From Lycorma delicatula (lineage: Eukaryota; Arthropoda; Insecta; Hemiptera; Fulgoridae): a DNA stretch of 64,000 bases. Location of the stretch: the NCBI RefSeq assembly GCF_047948215.1, contig NC_134460.1:9295501-9359500 (forward strand), given 5' to 3'. A program made the position numbers and the translations under genes. Position 1 is the first letter of the stretch, and every line of letters begins with the position of its first letter. This document shows, in pieces, positions 21,920 through 34,654 of this stretch. Below the pieces are notes generated by a model. It saw only the letters and a list, made by a program, of their open reading frames with translations. It was not told the DNA's origin and ran no database searches.

Positions 21920-22873
21920 ACTTCCTTTTACGAACTAAAGGAAGTATTGTAATCGCGAAAAATTTCGGTTTTCAGATTTCAACGGAAATATCCACTTTTA
22001 ACATCCCTGAATCCAGTTTAACTAGTTTAGGCGTCATGTCTGTACGTATGTATGTATCTTGCATAACTCATAAACGATTAACTGTAGGATGTTGAAATTT
22101 TGGATTTAAGAATATTGTAACATCTAGCTTGTGCATCTCCCCTTTTAATTATAATCCAAAATCCAAAAAAAATTGGCTTTTGGACTTTTCTTAACTACAG
22201 TAATTGTCCTCAGGTTTTCAACGACATATCATAAGTGATACTTTTTTTATTGGTTCCAGAGTTATAGTTGAATAAAATTTTAATTAATGAAATATTTGAA
22301 TCATACAAGGGGAAGGCACATCGGTTCGAATCAGACTTCATATACATGTATTTTTTTTAGCTTTTTTTTATTTAAATATATTGATTTATTAATAATTAGC
22401 CCTGTAATTACCCCTGATTGTAAAAAGAAATTACACAATAATAATTCAATATTAGCAATAACAAAAAAAAAATATATGAAAAAAATCAGAAGTTATTAAT
22501 GAAATATTTTATGTACTTTTCATTTTAACTCAAAAATTTTTACAGAGGTTAATAATTATTAATAAATTAATATATTTAAATTAAAAAAATATATGAAGTC
22601 GGATCCAACCGATGTGGCATGGTTATGACATGTTCTTACATACACGAAATAAGAGCGACGTGAAACAAAATTAATATTAAAACTAATAAAATGCTGATAA
22701 CGACACCACAAAAATGTGAAGCAATACCACATTGCATGTATTGTGGTGGACACCACATCCACCACAATACAATCGTGTAACTGTCCACTTTATTAAAGAA
22801 TTGGAGGATTGTATCTTACTTTCAAACGAAATAAATTTAAATAAAGTGTAATTTAATAGGCGTATAAGGAAGT
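21920..22873 (+). mobile_element. Dispersed repeat MR-1, copy 1, with acttcctt inverted ends
   Basis: It begins acttccttttac and ends gtataaggaagt, inverted termini of about 12 bases with mismatches. Most of its left half matches the reverse complement of 29215-29697 (aagtattgtaatcgcgaaaa, catctccccttttaattata, ggttccagagttat, aaggggaaggca). Its right end matches 29118-29157 on the other strand. The middle holds two inverted arms (about 22313-22412 and 22540-22620). No transposase is encoded; a non-autonomous DNA transposon is the likely class. Confidence 0.65.
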
Positions 22874-23673
22874 CATATGGTGTCCACATCATATTTTTTT
22901 TTTTAATATAAAATTTATGTCTAAATTTCTTTACTTATGTCTAAGAAAAAAACAATTTCTTACATTCGTAACACAATCAATAAAATACAAAATTATACAT
23001 CAATTACACAGTCAATATTTTAAACAAGTATTTTATCCCTAAATATTGGGGTGAGATGTATGATAGGTGTCATAACGAAAAACCTTGTCGATTATTTAAC
23101 ACGATATATTATTTATCACTTTCAAAAGTGGCATAGATTTCTGTACACAAGAAGCACTTCATGCTATCTCGTTTCTATGGAAATTAAATAATGAAATAGT
23201 TTATGGTTATCACATTGTTCCGTATCAGCAAGTTAGATTTGCCAAAATGCAACTTATATACAGTTCTCAGTAGAAATAAGGACTCGCGTCCTCCATCAGG
23301 GACTATCTCTATATTCTTTCATTACTCGCATATAGCAAACAAAATTACTCTGTAACATCATAACTCCTAAACATAGCAACTATGATTTCCTTTAGTGTCC
23401 AGGTCTTTTACATATTTCACAGTTGTAAAAAATACTAGGACAGATAGTGTAAAATATAATTTAATATACCTCTTTAGTCATAAAACAGTATATTTTATAC
23501 ATTGATTATATAATAAGCAGGGGAAGATAGAATTATTATTAGAATATTATTGAAATTTTTATTATTATATTTTACTGCCAAAATAAAAAAATATCGGCCA
23601 TTAACATGTATTTTATTTTTCAACTAAAAAATAAAAACGATTTTAGTGATGATCAAATCAAAATCATCGTTAA
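22874..23673. other. AT-rich spacer, no gene seen
   Basis: Nothing recognised beyond short A/T runs. Confidence 0.6.
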
Positions 23674-23684
23674 TAGGGACTAAG

Positions 23685-23975
23685 ACTTCTTCTTTTTCCT
23701 GTTTAGCCTCCGATTAACGTTCGGATAATACTTCAGAGGATGAATGAAAGTGATATGTTCGAGTGTAAATGTAGTGTAGTCTTGTACATTCTCAGTTCGA
23801 CCATTCCTGAGATGGTTAATTGAAACCCAACCACCAAAGAACACCGGTATCCACGATCTACTATTCACATCCCTATAAAATAACTGACTTTACTAGGACT
23901 TGAACGCTGGAACTCTCGACTTTCATATCAGCTGATTTGGGAAGACGCGTTCACCACTAGACCAACCCGGTGGAT
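23685..23975 (-). mobile_element. SINE-1 copy, near full length
   Basis: Minus strand starts ccaccgggttggtctagtgg, carries the palindromic anticodon-arm region, B box gcgttcaagtcct, body and A-rich tail. The flanks tagggactaag (23674-23684) and tagggacttag (23976-23986) match at 10 of 11 and are the likely TSD, slightly aged. Confidence 0.9.
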
Positions 23976-23986
23976 TAGGGACTTAG

Positions 23987-25163
23987 TGTAAATGCCTGTT
24001 TCGGCACCCAAGATAAATGTTTAAAAAAAATTAATCCTTATTTTAAGCGACTCAAAGTAGATTACCTCTAAAAAGCAGTGCTCCATGGTATTAAAAACAA
24101 AAAAAAACAAGATTGTAAATACTGATATAGCATCAGTATTATAAATTATCGTGGCTAGGTTTCATATAAAAGTGAAATTCGCCTTAAAAGTGTTGATAAA
24201 ACGTCTCTTTAACATCGATATTTCGGAGGTCATTGTGTTATGATTGTTATAATTATTACATATACTCGTATCAGATTTTCAAAGTCATAGAATTTTGATT
24301 TTAAACAAAGCAGATCTTATACAAAATGATGTTTAGTAAACCTAAGTATCTGACATCAGTAGATCCATATCGGTTTTAATGTAAGTTTGTAAATTGTTAA
24401 TTTTGAAACCAGTATCAATTTAGGGCAACTATGTTGCTAACTGTTTTAGTAAACTTTCTAAGAACTCATGTCATTTATTATTACCGGATTAATGATAGAT
24501 AACGTTCATTGTATACCTGAAATCTGAAAAGAAACATAAAATATTGAAACAATTATGACAAGAATTTCATTATTTGTAGGAAATATACAGATACTTGTCT
24601 TGTATAAAATAAATTAAAAAGTTATTAAAAATCATGTAAAGCTAAATATTTAAAAATTACGAGTAATAGTAGACTAATATTTAAAAAAATAATAATTATA
24701 ATAAAAATGCGCTGGAATAAACTTAGGAGGTTTCAAACTCTTTCCAGTGTTTTTAATCTCAACTTAAGCTTCTTTCTTACAAAAAGAATAACAACAATGA
24801 GGAAATTGTTGTGGAAATTAACTTTAAAAAAAGCTAGAAGAATACAAAGAAAAAAATTAATATACCTTTTTTATAATAAAAACTAAACGAAAATAAAAAT
24901 AAATACAATAGAAAAAGTTTATTTAAATAAATAATCTCAACAAACACCGTAAATTAGTATTATAATTCCTGCTTACTATTTAATAATGATATAAATAAAT
25001 AAAAATAAAATAAAGAATAATTTTATCGTTAATAAACATAAAATAATAAAATTTATTATTCACCCAAAATATCATACATTAAAAATGTATACATCAAATT
25101 GTTTTATGAAATTCTAAAAATAGACTTCTTAATATTAAGATGTTACATTTACATAAAAGTACT
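23987..25163. other. AT-rich spacer, no gene seen
   Basis: No recognisable coding, RNA or repeat feature. Confidence 0.6.
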
Positions 25164-26011
25164 ATATTATTATTATTATTATTATCCCACTTGTAACCTG
25201 CTGTACAAGTCTTTGGTGAGGAGTCGCTTGGAGTACTCGACCGTGGTGTGGAATAGTACACGACGTTTTGCCTCTGATCTGGTTGAGGGTGTTCAGGATA
25301 GGTTCTTGAACTGGATGCGTTTTAAGTTTGGAGATTGTTTTGTTGGTGCTAATAGAGAGGATATGTTGAGGCGATTAGGCCTTTCCAGGTTATCTGATAG
25401 AAGAACGTACTTTGACTTGGTTTTCTTTTATAAAGCTCTGCACAACAGACTTCCGACGCGTTATCATGTTGTCTTGCGGAACCAGGCCAGGTCAGTGAGG
25501 TCTTTTAGGCAATTTGTGACGCCAGTTGGTTCCACCGTGTCTCCGATTGAGCGGTGTACCAGTGTTGCAGTGGAGTTCCAGGATAAGCTAAGCTTTTGGG
25601 AAGATGAGGCAACCTTCGTGAAAAATTTGAGAGGGTTACGTGGCGATGGATCATTGTCCTTGGTGTGATGCTCACTTTCATGATTTTAAAATTATTGTTG
25701 TTTTTTTAAGGATTATTGCTTGTAACTTGTTTTATTTGGAATGTATTAGTAGTGTTGTCTTTTTGTTTTTGGATGTTTTCATCTATGTGTTTTTATTATC
25801 ACTCCGTAGCTACCGTTTTTAAAGTTCTAATTATTTTTTGTATTTGACTGCATAATTGTTATTATTATTATTATTATTGTGTTTTGAAAAATATTGTATT
25901 TTTAATTTATATGTGGGTGTTCTTTTGTGACTTTATGTGATATTGTGTGGCATACAAAGGTTTTGTAACTGTTCTGTTGCACAATTATAAAATAAAATAA
26001 AATAAAATACA
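25164..26011 (+). mobile_element. LINE-B: L2/CR1-like LINE 3' end with ATAAA-type tail
   Basis: 5'-truncated element starting right after an (ATT)n run (25164-25183) and ending in repeated aaaat units (25989-26008) instead of a plain poly-A. CR1/L2-type LINEs typically have such short tandem 3' ends. ATT-rich sequence on both sides (25164 and 26014) may be the TSD but is too simple to prove. About 320 bases of 3' UTR follow the stop. Confidence 0.7.
25183..25668 (+). pseudogene. LINE-B C-terminal reading frame (5'-truncated)
   Basis: Open through CNLLYKSLVRSRLEYSTVVW, VEGVQDRFLNWMRFKFGD, LRRLGLSRLSDRRTYFDLVF and FYKALHNRLP to the stop at 25668. The pattern LYK.LVR..LEY...VW / VQ.RF / L.L..L..RR...DL.F.YK is the conserved region after the thumb of L2/CR1/jockey-group reverse transcriptases. 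The palm domain is missing, so it is inactive, but the surviving frame is uninterrupted, indicating a fairly young copy. The upstream 28 residues of the open frame are AT-repeat sequence, not LINE. Confidence 0.75.
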
Positions 26012-27705
26012 TACATTATTATTATTACTACTACAAATTTTAAAATTTTGTGCTACTTAAAATAATAAAGTCTTACGTGTAAAAAAATATAGGTGTAAAA
26101 AGAAATACTTACAAAATCATTGTAGGTAGGTATTAAAAGTAGTGAAATAGGGATTGAAAATTGCATATACGTGAAATGAAGGCGTTATGTAAATGAATGC
26201 CTGAGGTACTGAATAATAATTTTTTATACATTTTGAAACCAACAAAAGGCTTATACCCGATTACAATCACCTTATGATAGATAAAGATTTTAGCAAATCC
26301 AACATACTAAACCGGACTGGGATTCGAACTCGCTTCTGGATCTGGATGAAAGGCAAAAACTCTCTTACAAAGGTAGACTACGAGTAATTATGATTAAAAA
26401 TAATCATTACTATTTAAATTTATAATAATTACCCAAAATACAAGAGAATATTAAAAGAAATATTTTTAAATAATTATAAGGTTGTCAATCAAACATCTGC
26501 TAGAATATCCTTTCGCTTACAGTTTAAGATTGTTTCAGGTGTCAAAAATCATAGTAACATTTTCATAGAACACTGAAAAATTTACCGTCATAGATAGTTT
26601 ACAATGTACTTACAACAGAAAGATGCGATATAAATATTAAACCGTCAAAATATTAAACAGTGGGGTGTTTTGGTGATATTAATAAAAGATAGAATTGGAA
26701 AATATTAAAATCTTTTAACTTTATCTTCAAATATGTCACTGTATTACAAATCGCAATAAAAATGATAAATCAAAATTATTTATTTAATATTATCATGAAA
26801 TGACACAAAAGTAAGATCACAATTTAATAACTTTTGTTCATAAATAGGATTTTGATAATGTAAAGAAGAAAAGTAACATTATACAGTAATTAAAAAATTG
26901 ATACACTGTATTTAAAAGTAAAATGAAATTTCAAATATTTATTAAAAAAAAAAAAAATTCTGCTCCTTCATTTTATTTTCCGGTCTTCTGATGACTTTAC
27001 TTTATCATTGATCAGTTAATGAAAAAGTATTCAGTAAAACTCTTTTTAATAAGGATCTTCTAGGGAAGGGATTTTTTGTCAGAATGTAATATGTGATTTA
27101 AGACGTAATTTGGAAAATTTGTGAATATACCGAGAAATATAAAAGAATAAATTTTAAACAAACAAGTAAAGAATCATAAATTTAGGAAAATAAAATATCT
27201 GTACGAGCAAAGTAATAAAAAAAAAGAATTAAATCACAAAAAAATAATGGCCTCTTAAATATAATGTATTTCTAAACTGCAGGATTATTATAATTATTCT
27301 TAACATAAAGTATATAGAGAGTATGGGTTAAATGAAAAAGTACAAAACATAAACGTTTCTAATCCATTGAGTGTAATGAAATATTTAAATAAAAAAAATT
27401 AAAAGCTAAATATTTAAAAATCTGTCAATCGATACCAAAACATTTAACCTTTGAAAACTTGTAATCACATTGTCATTAACAACCACAAGTTTAGCACCAA
27501 ATGATTTAAGTGATCGTTAAAGACGTTGTTTTTTTTAATTACATTGTTTTGTAATTTTTAAAAATAAATTTTAAATTTCAACTTTTTCGCTACCACAGTA
27601 GAACAGTAAATTTAGCATGTTTGTCTGTTGTATTAAAAGTCCAGTATTGAATTTCTCGTCAGATTTTTTAAAATTTATAATCAAGTGTATAGTAATCTTT
27701 AATGA
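26012..27705. other. AT-rich spacer with a tRNA-like relic
   Basis: 26296-26375 (minus) resembles the head of the tRNA-derived SINEs: B-box-like gagttcgaatcccagtcc and tttcatccagatcc. The rest shows nothing recognisable. Confidence 0.55.
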
Positions 27706-27718
27706 AATTATAGTCAAT

Positions 27719-28212
27719 TTTTTTTTTTTTTTTGTCTTCAGTCATTTGACTGGTTTGATGCAGCTCCCCAAGATTCCCTATCTAGTGCTAGTCGTTTCAT
27801 TTCAGTATACCCTCAACATCCTACATCCCTAACAATTTGTTTTACATATTCCAAACGTGGCCTGCCTACACAATTTTTCCCTTCTACCTGTCCTTCCAAT
27901 ATTAATGCGACTATTCCAGGATGCCTTAATATGTAGCCTATAAGTCTGTCTCTTCTTCTAACTATATTTTTCCAAATGCTTCTTTCTTCATCTATTTTAC
28001 GCAATACCTCTTCATTTGTCACTTTATCTACCCATCTGACTTTTAACATTCTCCTATAGCACTGCATTTCAAAAGCTTCTAATCTTTTCTTCTCAGATAC
28101 TCCGATTGTCCAAGTTTCACTTCCATATAAAGCGACACTCCAAATATACACTTTCAAAAATCTTTTCCTGACATTTAAATTAATTTTTGATGTTAACAAA
28201 TTATATTAATAT
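27719..28212 (-). mobile_element. LINE-A copy 5: short 3' fragment with perfect 13-bp TSD
   Basis: The direct repeat aattatagtcaat (27706-27718, 28213-28225) bounds it. On the minus strand it runs from NLLTSKINLNVRKRFLKV through YGSETWTIGVSEKK to the 3' UTR and poly-A next to the TSD. A frame of 128 codons is open at 27813-28199. Severe 5' truncation leaves no RT domain. Sequence is very close to copies 3 and 7. Confidence 0.95.
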
Positions 28213-28225
28213 AATTATAGTCAAT

Positions 28226-29144
28226 ATAAATTATAAAAAGATTAGTCAATACAAACGCGAGCGCGTACACACACACACTCACATATTTATATATATATAT
28301 ATATACGATAGACTACAAAATTTATCACGTAAAAGCTTGAATCTAGCAGAATAGAAATTTTTTGTTTATCAAATATACTAAGCTTTACCGGGATTAACTC
28401 CGGATCCTTCAGAATAAAATACTGTGACTTAAACACCTTTCCCTAATGAAGGTCAGTAAATATTAGACAATTTTTAAAAGTGTTGAATATTAAGAAAAAT
28501 AATGTGAAAACTGAATAAAATATAAAATCAACACTACAGTAATAAATATAAGTGCGCGCGCGCGCACACACACACCCACAAACGCACATCAAAAACCGAA
28601 TTTTTACAAAAGTACGAGAAAAACGAGAAAATCCATATATAAGCGTAAATAATCATTAAAAATATATTTCATTTTTATAAATTTGTAAAATATTTTGCGA
28701 AATATAATTATATGTTTCAATAATTCTACGTAAAGAATAATAATACAATTTTAATAAATAGACTTTCATTCGAAAATTGGTTACTTCATTTTTAAATCAA
28801 TAGTGCTTCACTAATATTCAAAGTACATCTTTATAAACAGCATGAGTGACACATGACGAAGAAAAGAATTTAGATACATAGTTCTGGATGGATAAAAGCC
28901 AGTTTACTTTTTCGTGTTCCAGTCGTTACTATGGGTGCCGTGCTTTTGATCTCATTTTAATACAGGAAATGTTACTACGGAAAAAGGAATTTGGGATTTG
29001 TATGTAGGTTTTTTTTTGGAAATTTAAATTAAAGAAAATTTCTTTGTTTCGATGTAAATCGGTTTGGTGGATTTTAGTATTCTAGATTATTTAGAAATAA
29101 TGAATATAAATATAATGTTAAAAAATCTGATGTGGACAACACAT
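28226..29144. other. Spacer with microsatellites and a tRNA-like relic
   Basis: Short CA and TA runs at 28268-28304, a (CG)(CA) run at 28553-28577, and a decayed tRNA-SINE head around 28376-28450 (minus; gaatgaaggatccggagttaa-like A/B region). No gene. Confidence 0.55.
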
Positions 29145-29697
29145 GACTTTCTTGTACGCCTATTAAATTATACATATTTTTTTTATTACATTTTTTTTAT
29201 TATTATTGAATTATTATTTATTGTAAAACTTTTTTACAATCACAGGTTAATAATTATTAATAAAACAATATATTTAAATTAAAAAAATACCAAGTTAAAA
29301 AAAAAAAAAGAATGAAGTCGGATTCTTGCCGATCTGCCTTCCCCTTATAAGATCCAAATATTTCATTAATTAAAATTTCATTTGGCTGTAACTCTGGAAC
29401 CAATAAAGATAAATACCACTTATGATATAATGAATGATAAGAAAAGTCCAAAAGCCATTTTTTTTTTTTATTTTGGATTATAATTAAAAGGGGAGATGCA
29501 CAAGCTAAATGTTACAATATTCTTAAATCCAAAATTTCAACATCCGACAGCTAATCGTTTTTGAGTTATGCTACATACGTACGTACAGACATCACGCCGA
29601 AACTAGTCAAATTGCATTCAGGGATGTTTAAAATGGATGTTGAAATCTGGTAACCAACATTTTTCGCGATTACAATACTTCTTTGGACAAGGAAGTA
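29145..29697 (-). mobile_element. Dispersed repeat MR-1, copy 2
   Basis: Reverse complement of the MR-1 copy at 21920-22873 over nearly its whole length, including ttacttccttgtcc at its start and gtacaagaaagtcatgtg at its end. It lacks the extra internal inverted segment of copy 1. It carries a poly-A run at 29298-29310 and a B-box-like region near 29315-29340. No coding capacity. Confidence 0.65.
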
Positions 29698-30737
29698 AGA
29701 AAAATTTTATTAATATAATTCCATTTCAATATGAAAAATAAAACCTATTTATTTATTAAATTTCTCTAAATTATTTTTTTGTCAGATGGATTTTTAATGA
29801 TGTTATACTAGAAATGAGGTTATCTCTCTAGTTTGATGTATAGCCGTTTGTTTTCGACAAAATAAGTTTTTAATGCGTTTTAAAAAACCACAACACTGCT
29901 GGCACATCTAATAAGAAGTTAATTGTACGGATGAATTCTGTTATAGATTAAAAACATGAAAATGGAAATTCGATTTATCCAAAAAAAAAGTTACATTAAT
30001 ATATTTAATTATATAATATTATAATAAAAATAAATGTAATATGTATTATTTAGTATATTTATGTCCTATTCTAGTATATAATTAAAAGCAAATATATGTT
30101 TGTATACGTATATTAATTTTAATTGTTTTCCAGGAGGTATTAATTAAGCTGAAAGATTATTATCTTAAATTATAAATTTTAATAATTGTTGTATGCAATA
30201 TCCGTACACAGAGGTTTACGTAATTATAGTACACAATCCTCGACATTCTCGAATAACAATGCGATAACGTATGTAAAACAATGTACTGGTCAAATCAGAA
30301 ACAAAACCAGAACTATCGCTTGTTTGTTTCCTATAAATTAGTCATTCTATTTCAAAACTTAATATAGGAAGACTCATTAACATTTTTTCGCTAGTATTTT
30401 AATATTTCACTTTTTCTCCCGTTCCTCCGTTTGATCCGAATTAAATTTTGGTTTAAAGCTAAACACATCTGAGTTTCGTACTTTATATAATTTTATTTAC
30501 TTTAAAACTCTGTACTTTTAACAGTAAATAAATCTTTTTAAAATTCAATGCGAAGCTTTTGTGATATGTGTTCATAAAAAAGATATATTTTTAAGTTAAT
30601 TCTTTTTTAGAAAACATCAGTTTAATGGAAAAGATATTGTAACAAACAAAAAAATTATTTATTATTTTTTACGTATTCCTTTTATCCTTGATTGAATATA
30701 CAGCTTATAAAATTTCTACCGAAAACGCTTAGTTTAC
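29698..30737. other. AT-rich spacer, no gene seen
   Basis: Nothing recognised. Confidence 0.6.
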
Positions 30738-31590
30738 GGGTTAACCACAATTTTATACTTTTACATAAAGACTTATTTTACATTTATTTTATATTTTTAA
30801 ATAAAAACTCAAGAACGGTTAATCGTATCAAGCTGAAATTTCGTATAATACTAGAGTACCTAAAGTTTACCTTATGAAAATAAACAATCTGTCTCTCAAT
30901 CCATTTCAAAATGACGGCCATGTAAACGTTTTAAATGTTAATATCTTTGCAACCTCTGGTTTATTTAACTCTTAGATTATTAAAAAAAAAAAAAAAAAAA
31001 AATGTTAAACATTTTAAAATAAAGAACATGAAACCTTATTTATTCAGATCCGTTTTTAAACAACAAAGTTATGAAGAATATTCTAGAAGTGAGTCAGTCT
31101 AGATTAAAAACCAGTTTTCATTTTCTCTTGAATAAAATTAAATAACTCGACACGATCTGAAATGGAATAATTTTACCAATGTTTTATATAAAACTTTCGT
31201 AAAATTCGTTCAATATTGTTAAATAACAATATTGAAAATATCTCGATAAAATAAAATATTACTGAAATCACGAAAATATTATTTTTACCATAACTTTGCC
31301 ATTTATGAACGGATTTGAATAAATAAAGTGTAATTTGGTTTTTCATGAAATGCTTAACATTTCTGTCATAACATAACATTTTAATAAATCAGTAGTCGCA
31401 AAGGTATTAACAATTAAAACGTTTATACGACCGCCATTTAGGAATGGATTGAGAAATTAGGTCCATTATTTTTATACAAGTAAACCTCTAAGTATCTTAG
31501 CACTGTACGAAATTTCAGCTCGATACGAATAACCATTCCTGAGAAATAACTATTTATGTTGAAAATACAAAATGGCGGTTAAACATTTCC
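30738..31590. repeat. Long imperfect inverted repeat (about 300-base arms)
   Basis: The left arm (about 30738-31085) and the reverse complement of the right arm (about 31270-31590) share, in order, gttaacca/gtttaacc, cgtatc.agctgaaatttcgta, ctcaatccatt, aaacgttttaa.tgttaata, aatgttaa.cattt, tttattca.atccgtt and caaagttatg. Divergence is substantial, so these are two old copies of one repeat in head-to-head orientation, or a foldback transposon. A long A-run (30981-31000) lies in the left arm. Confidence 0.75.
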
Positions 31591-31657
31591 TGACATATGT
31601 TGATGAAAAGCGTTTCTTTCTTTTGATATAGGGAACAATCCTCTGTTCTTCAAACGG

Positions 31658-31840
<183 letters not shown>

Positions 31841-32855
31841 ATATATCACGAAGTTCTCGGAACTTTCATAAACCATTCTATTCGAGAAAATAATGGATAA
31901 AAGTTCATATATAAACATATGTCCTAAAATGCTACGTATGCCAGTTACGGCTAGTGAAAGATTTCGCTCGGATTTCAGCTACTCTGGTGAAATGAGGTTG
32001 TACCGAAATTTTTAGGACGTTAATTAAAAAGCAGTATTAGTCATCTCTTATGGTTAGTTACCTGAAAAATTTAATAAAATAGGTCCCAGGACTGTACTTG
32101 CCGTAATTTTAATAAATCTGAAGTGAAAACCACTAAATTGGGGTAAAAAATCCTATTTTTTTATGTTTCACTAATAAAAAATAAGACACACACGCGCGCG
32201 CGCGTTAGCCATTAAGTAACTTTTCAACAGTTAAATAGAAAAAATTAATTTTTAAAATGCTAACTCAAAACGATTTTTTGTAATACGAGGCCATTACGTG
32301 GAATTTACTGCAGCGGCCATTTTAGAAACTAGACATGAAAAATATTAATGCCCATCAGCTGGTTAGGCTGGTTAGGCTCATTCCTTTTTATCTTTAAAAT
32401 TCTTGTCGAAATCCTAGCCTTTCTGTTATAAACGTTTTGAGTTTTACCTCATTGGAGCATAAGTGTGAGTTGATCTCCTACTTAAAAATAGATCGTTAAG
32501 AGATAGGGGGACATTGTCTTTTTCTTTACTGTTCAGCACTAATTTAAGATGTGTTTTATAAAATTTTTAACAATTTGAGAAAAATATTAAATCTCAATTA
32601 TTACTTGCCCTAACATTTTGGTTTTTAATGTCCTTTAAAATGAAATGTCACAAGCCTATCCTTTACATTTAAAGGTTTTGAGTAGACACTTCATGGAAGC
32701 GTCCTTAGTGCTTTGAACGTAGCGGTTGTCAAACCGAAAAATCTGTTTCAATATGAAAGAACTAAATTTTATATTTCCATTTATTTTTAACAGCTGAAAA
32801 TTTATTTAACGGTTCCCATATTTTAGTAAATTACTCTATGTACATTTATAGAATA
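31841..32855. other. AT-rich spacer, no gene seen
   Basis: Short (AC)(GC) run at 32185-32205. No coding signal. Confidence 0.6.
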
Positions 32856-33217
32856 CTAGCAGACCCGGCTATGCTTCTCTATTGCTAGATTTGAGTATAT
32901 ATACGTACAAATGAAAACAATCGAAAGTTTCATAAAACGTTAAGAAACTGAACATTACGGAACTTCACAAAATTAAACTTTCACTTTATAAAAGACATAA
33001 GACAACAGGAAAAACAGCACTATCTATCGGATTTAATTCAAACTACTCACTAAACACAGTAGTCGGTTGAAAATACTCCTCACTTTTTTCTATTGGTCAA
33101 ATCGAGGATATCAATAGCTTTATACCTTCTTCGGACATGATGAACCATTCTGCAAAAAACCCGCGCATAAATCGGTCCAGTAGTTTTGTAGTTTATAGCG
33201 GACACATACGAACATTG

Positions 33218-33260
<43 letters not shown>
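32856..33260 (-). mobile_element. Short Helitron-like element (about 400 bp)
   Basis: On the minus strand it begins in a TA run (33221-33259), then ggcaatgttcgtatgtgtcc, gctataaactac and ggaccgattta. It ends gagaagcatagccgggtctgCTAG followed by T. The last about 130 bases match 15380-15572. Same layout as the element at 14039-15572 but without the polypurine block. Confidence 0.6.
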
Positions 33261-33261
<1 letters not shown>

Positions 33262-33262
<1 letters not shown>

Positions 33263-34592
33263 GGGAATACCAAGGGGGATTTAGGCCATGGAGAGGTTGC
33301 CCGGAGCAAATAATATCCCTAAAACTTATGATGGACTTATATAAAAGACGGAAAAAACAACTAATAATCACCTTCGTCGACTTTAAAAGGGCCTATGATT
33401 GTATACACCGACCATCCATGCTGAATATTCTGAGAAACCTGGGCCTTCACCCTAAACTCGTAAACATGATAAAATTAACTTTAACCGATACCCAGTCCAG
33501 AGTGAAATTCAGAGGTGAACTCTCTCAACCCTTCTACATAAAAACTGGATTGAGGCAAGGAGACGGCCTCTCACCACTCCTTTTTAACTGCGCCCTCGAA
33601 TTTGTCATGAGAAAATGGTATGAAATAAATCCCAAAAATATAAAAATGGGTACTAAGAAAAACTCCATCGCACTAAATCGCCTAGGATTTGCAGATGACC
33701 TCGCTCTTTTAGCAAATAATATTCAAGAAGCTAAAACACAAATCATGAGCCTTCAAAACCTAGCACAAAAGATAGGGCTTCATATCTCTTTCGAAAAAAC
33801 TGAACTAATGGCCATAGATCCTCTGGTAATAGAGCACATTACGGTAAACAATCAGAAAATTAATATAGTAAAACAATTTAAATATCTAGGGGAAATAATA
33901 ACTTATAATTTAAATGAAAAAGTGATATGGCAAAACAGGACAAATAAAATGATTAAATCCCAAAAATTAACTCGGTCAACATATAACAAAAAATGCCTTT
34001 CTGCTAAAACAAAACTTAAACATTATAAAACTGTAGTACAGCCAGAAGTCACCTACGGAAGCGAGACCCTTTTCAAAATCACTCAGAAAAACCGAATTGA
34101 AAAAATTCTGAAAATAGAGAGGAGAATTGTCAGAACGTGTATCGATAAAAAAAACCAAAAAGAAGGCCAAAAAGAAGGTGGATTGTGCCAAATGAGGTGG
34201 TGTATCGAGAAATAGAGCCTGTTACTGATACTATGCGGAAAAAAAGAATCTCTTTCTTCGGTCATCTCATAAGGACACCGGAAACAAGACTGTCAAGAAA
34301 TATCATTGGAAAGCTCTGGTTCCAAAAGCTAGAAGTAGGATGGATCAAAGAAATTAGAGAAGATATGAAAGAATTGGGAATTTCCTTCAGCGACCTACAG
34401 AATAAAACTGGAAAAATTACAAAGCTAAAAGACAAAAGCATTAGATTTAAACAAAAGACAGACAAACGACAAAATACAACGAAGAGGGTGTTTACGGATG
34501 AAGAAAAGAAAGCAAGATCTGAACGGATGAAGAAATACTGGGCAGCTCGAAAGAGTAAAATAACACGCTTTTCTCAGAAACGATCCAACTAA
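33262..34592 (+). pseudogene. LINE-C reverse transcriptase and C-terminal region, one frameshift
   Basis: In frame from 33262: EYQGGFRPWRGCPEQI (RT block 2), TFVDFKRAYDCIHRPSM (motif A Asp), GLRQGDGLSPLLFN (motif B), GFADDLALLANN (motif C, both Asp present), GLHISFEKTEL, FKYLGEIIT, TYGSETLFKI, IERRIVR. The first piece ends at 34215. A frameshift near 34180 moves to the frame ending 34592: PNEVVYREIEPVTDTMRKKR, ISFFGHLIRTP, then a Lys-rich tail with FTDEEKKARSERMKKYWAAR. The palm and thumb are complete but the N-terminal endonuclease is absent. The clade is not clear to me: RTE- or L2-group. Confidence 0.82.
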
Positions 34593-34650
34593 AATTGACT
34601 TAAGTGGTCCCATGTTGGCCGTAAAAGCATAATAATAATAATAATATATA
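33262..34650 (+). mobile_element. LINE-C: 5'-truncated LINE with long RT frame and (ATA)n tail
   Basis: The LINE frame begins directly after the TA run that ends the Helitron-like element and stops in cataataataataataat, followed by another TA run. TA sequence on both sides suggests insertion into a TA repeat, which hides any TSD. Sequence is only lightly damaged. The family differs from LINE-A and from the jockey and R1-like relics. Confidence 0.8.
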
Positions 34651-34654
34651 TATA

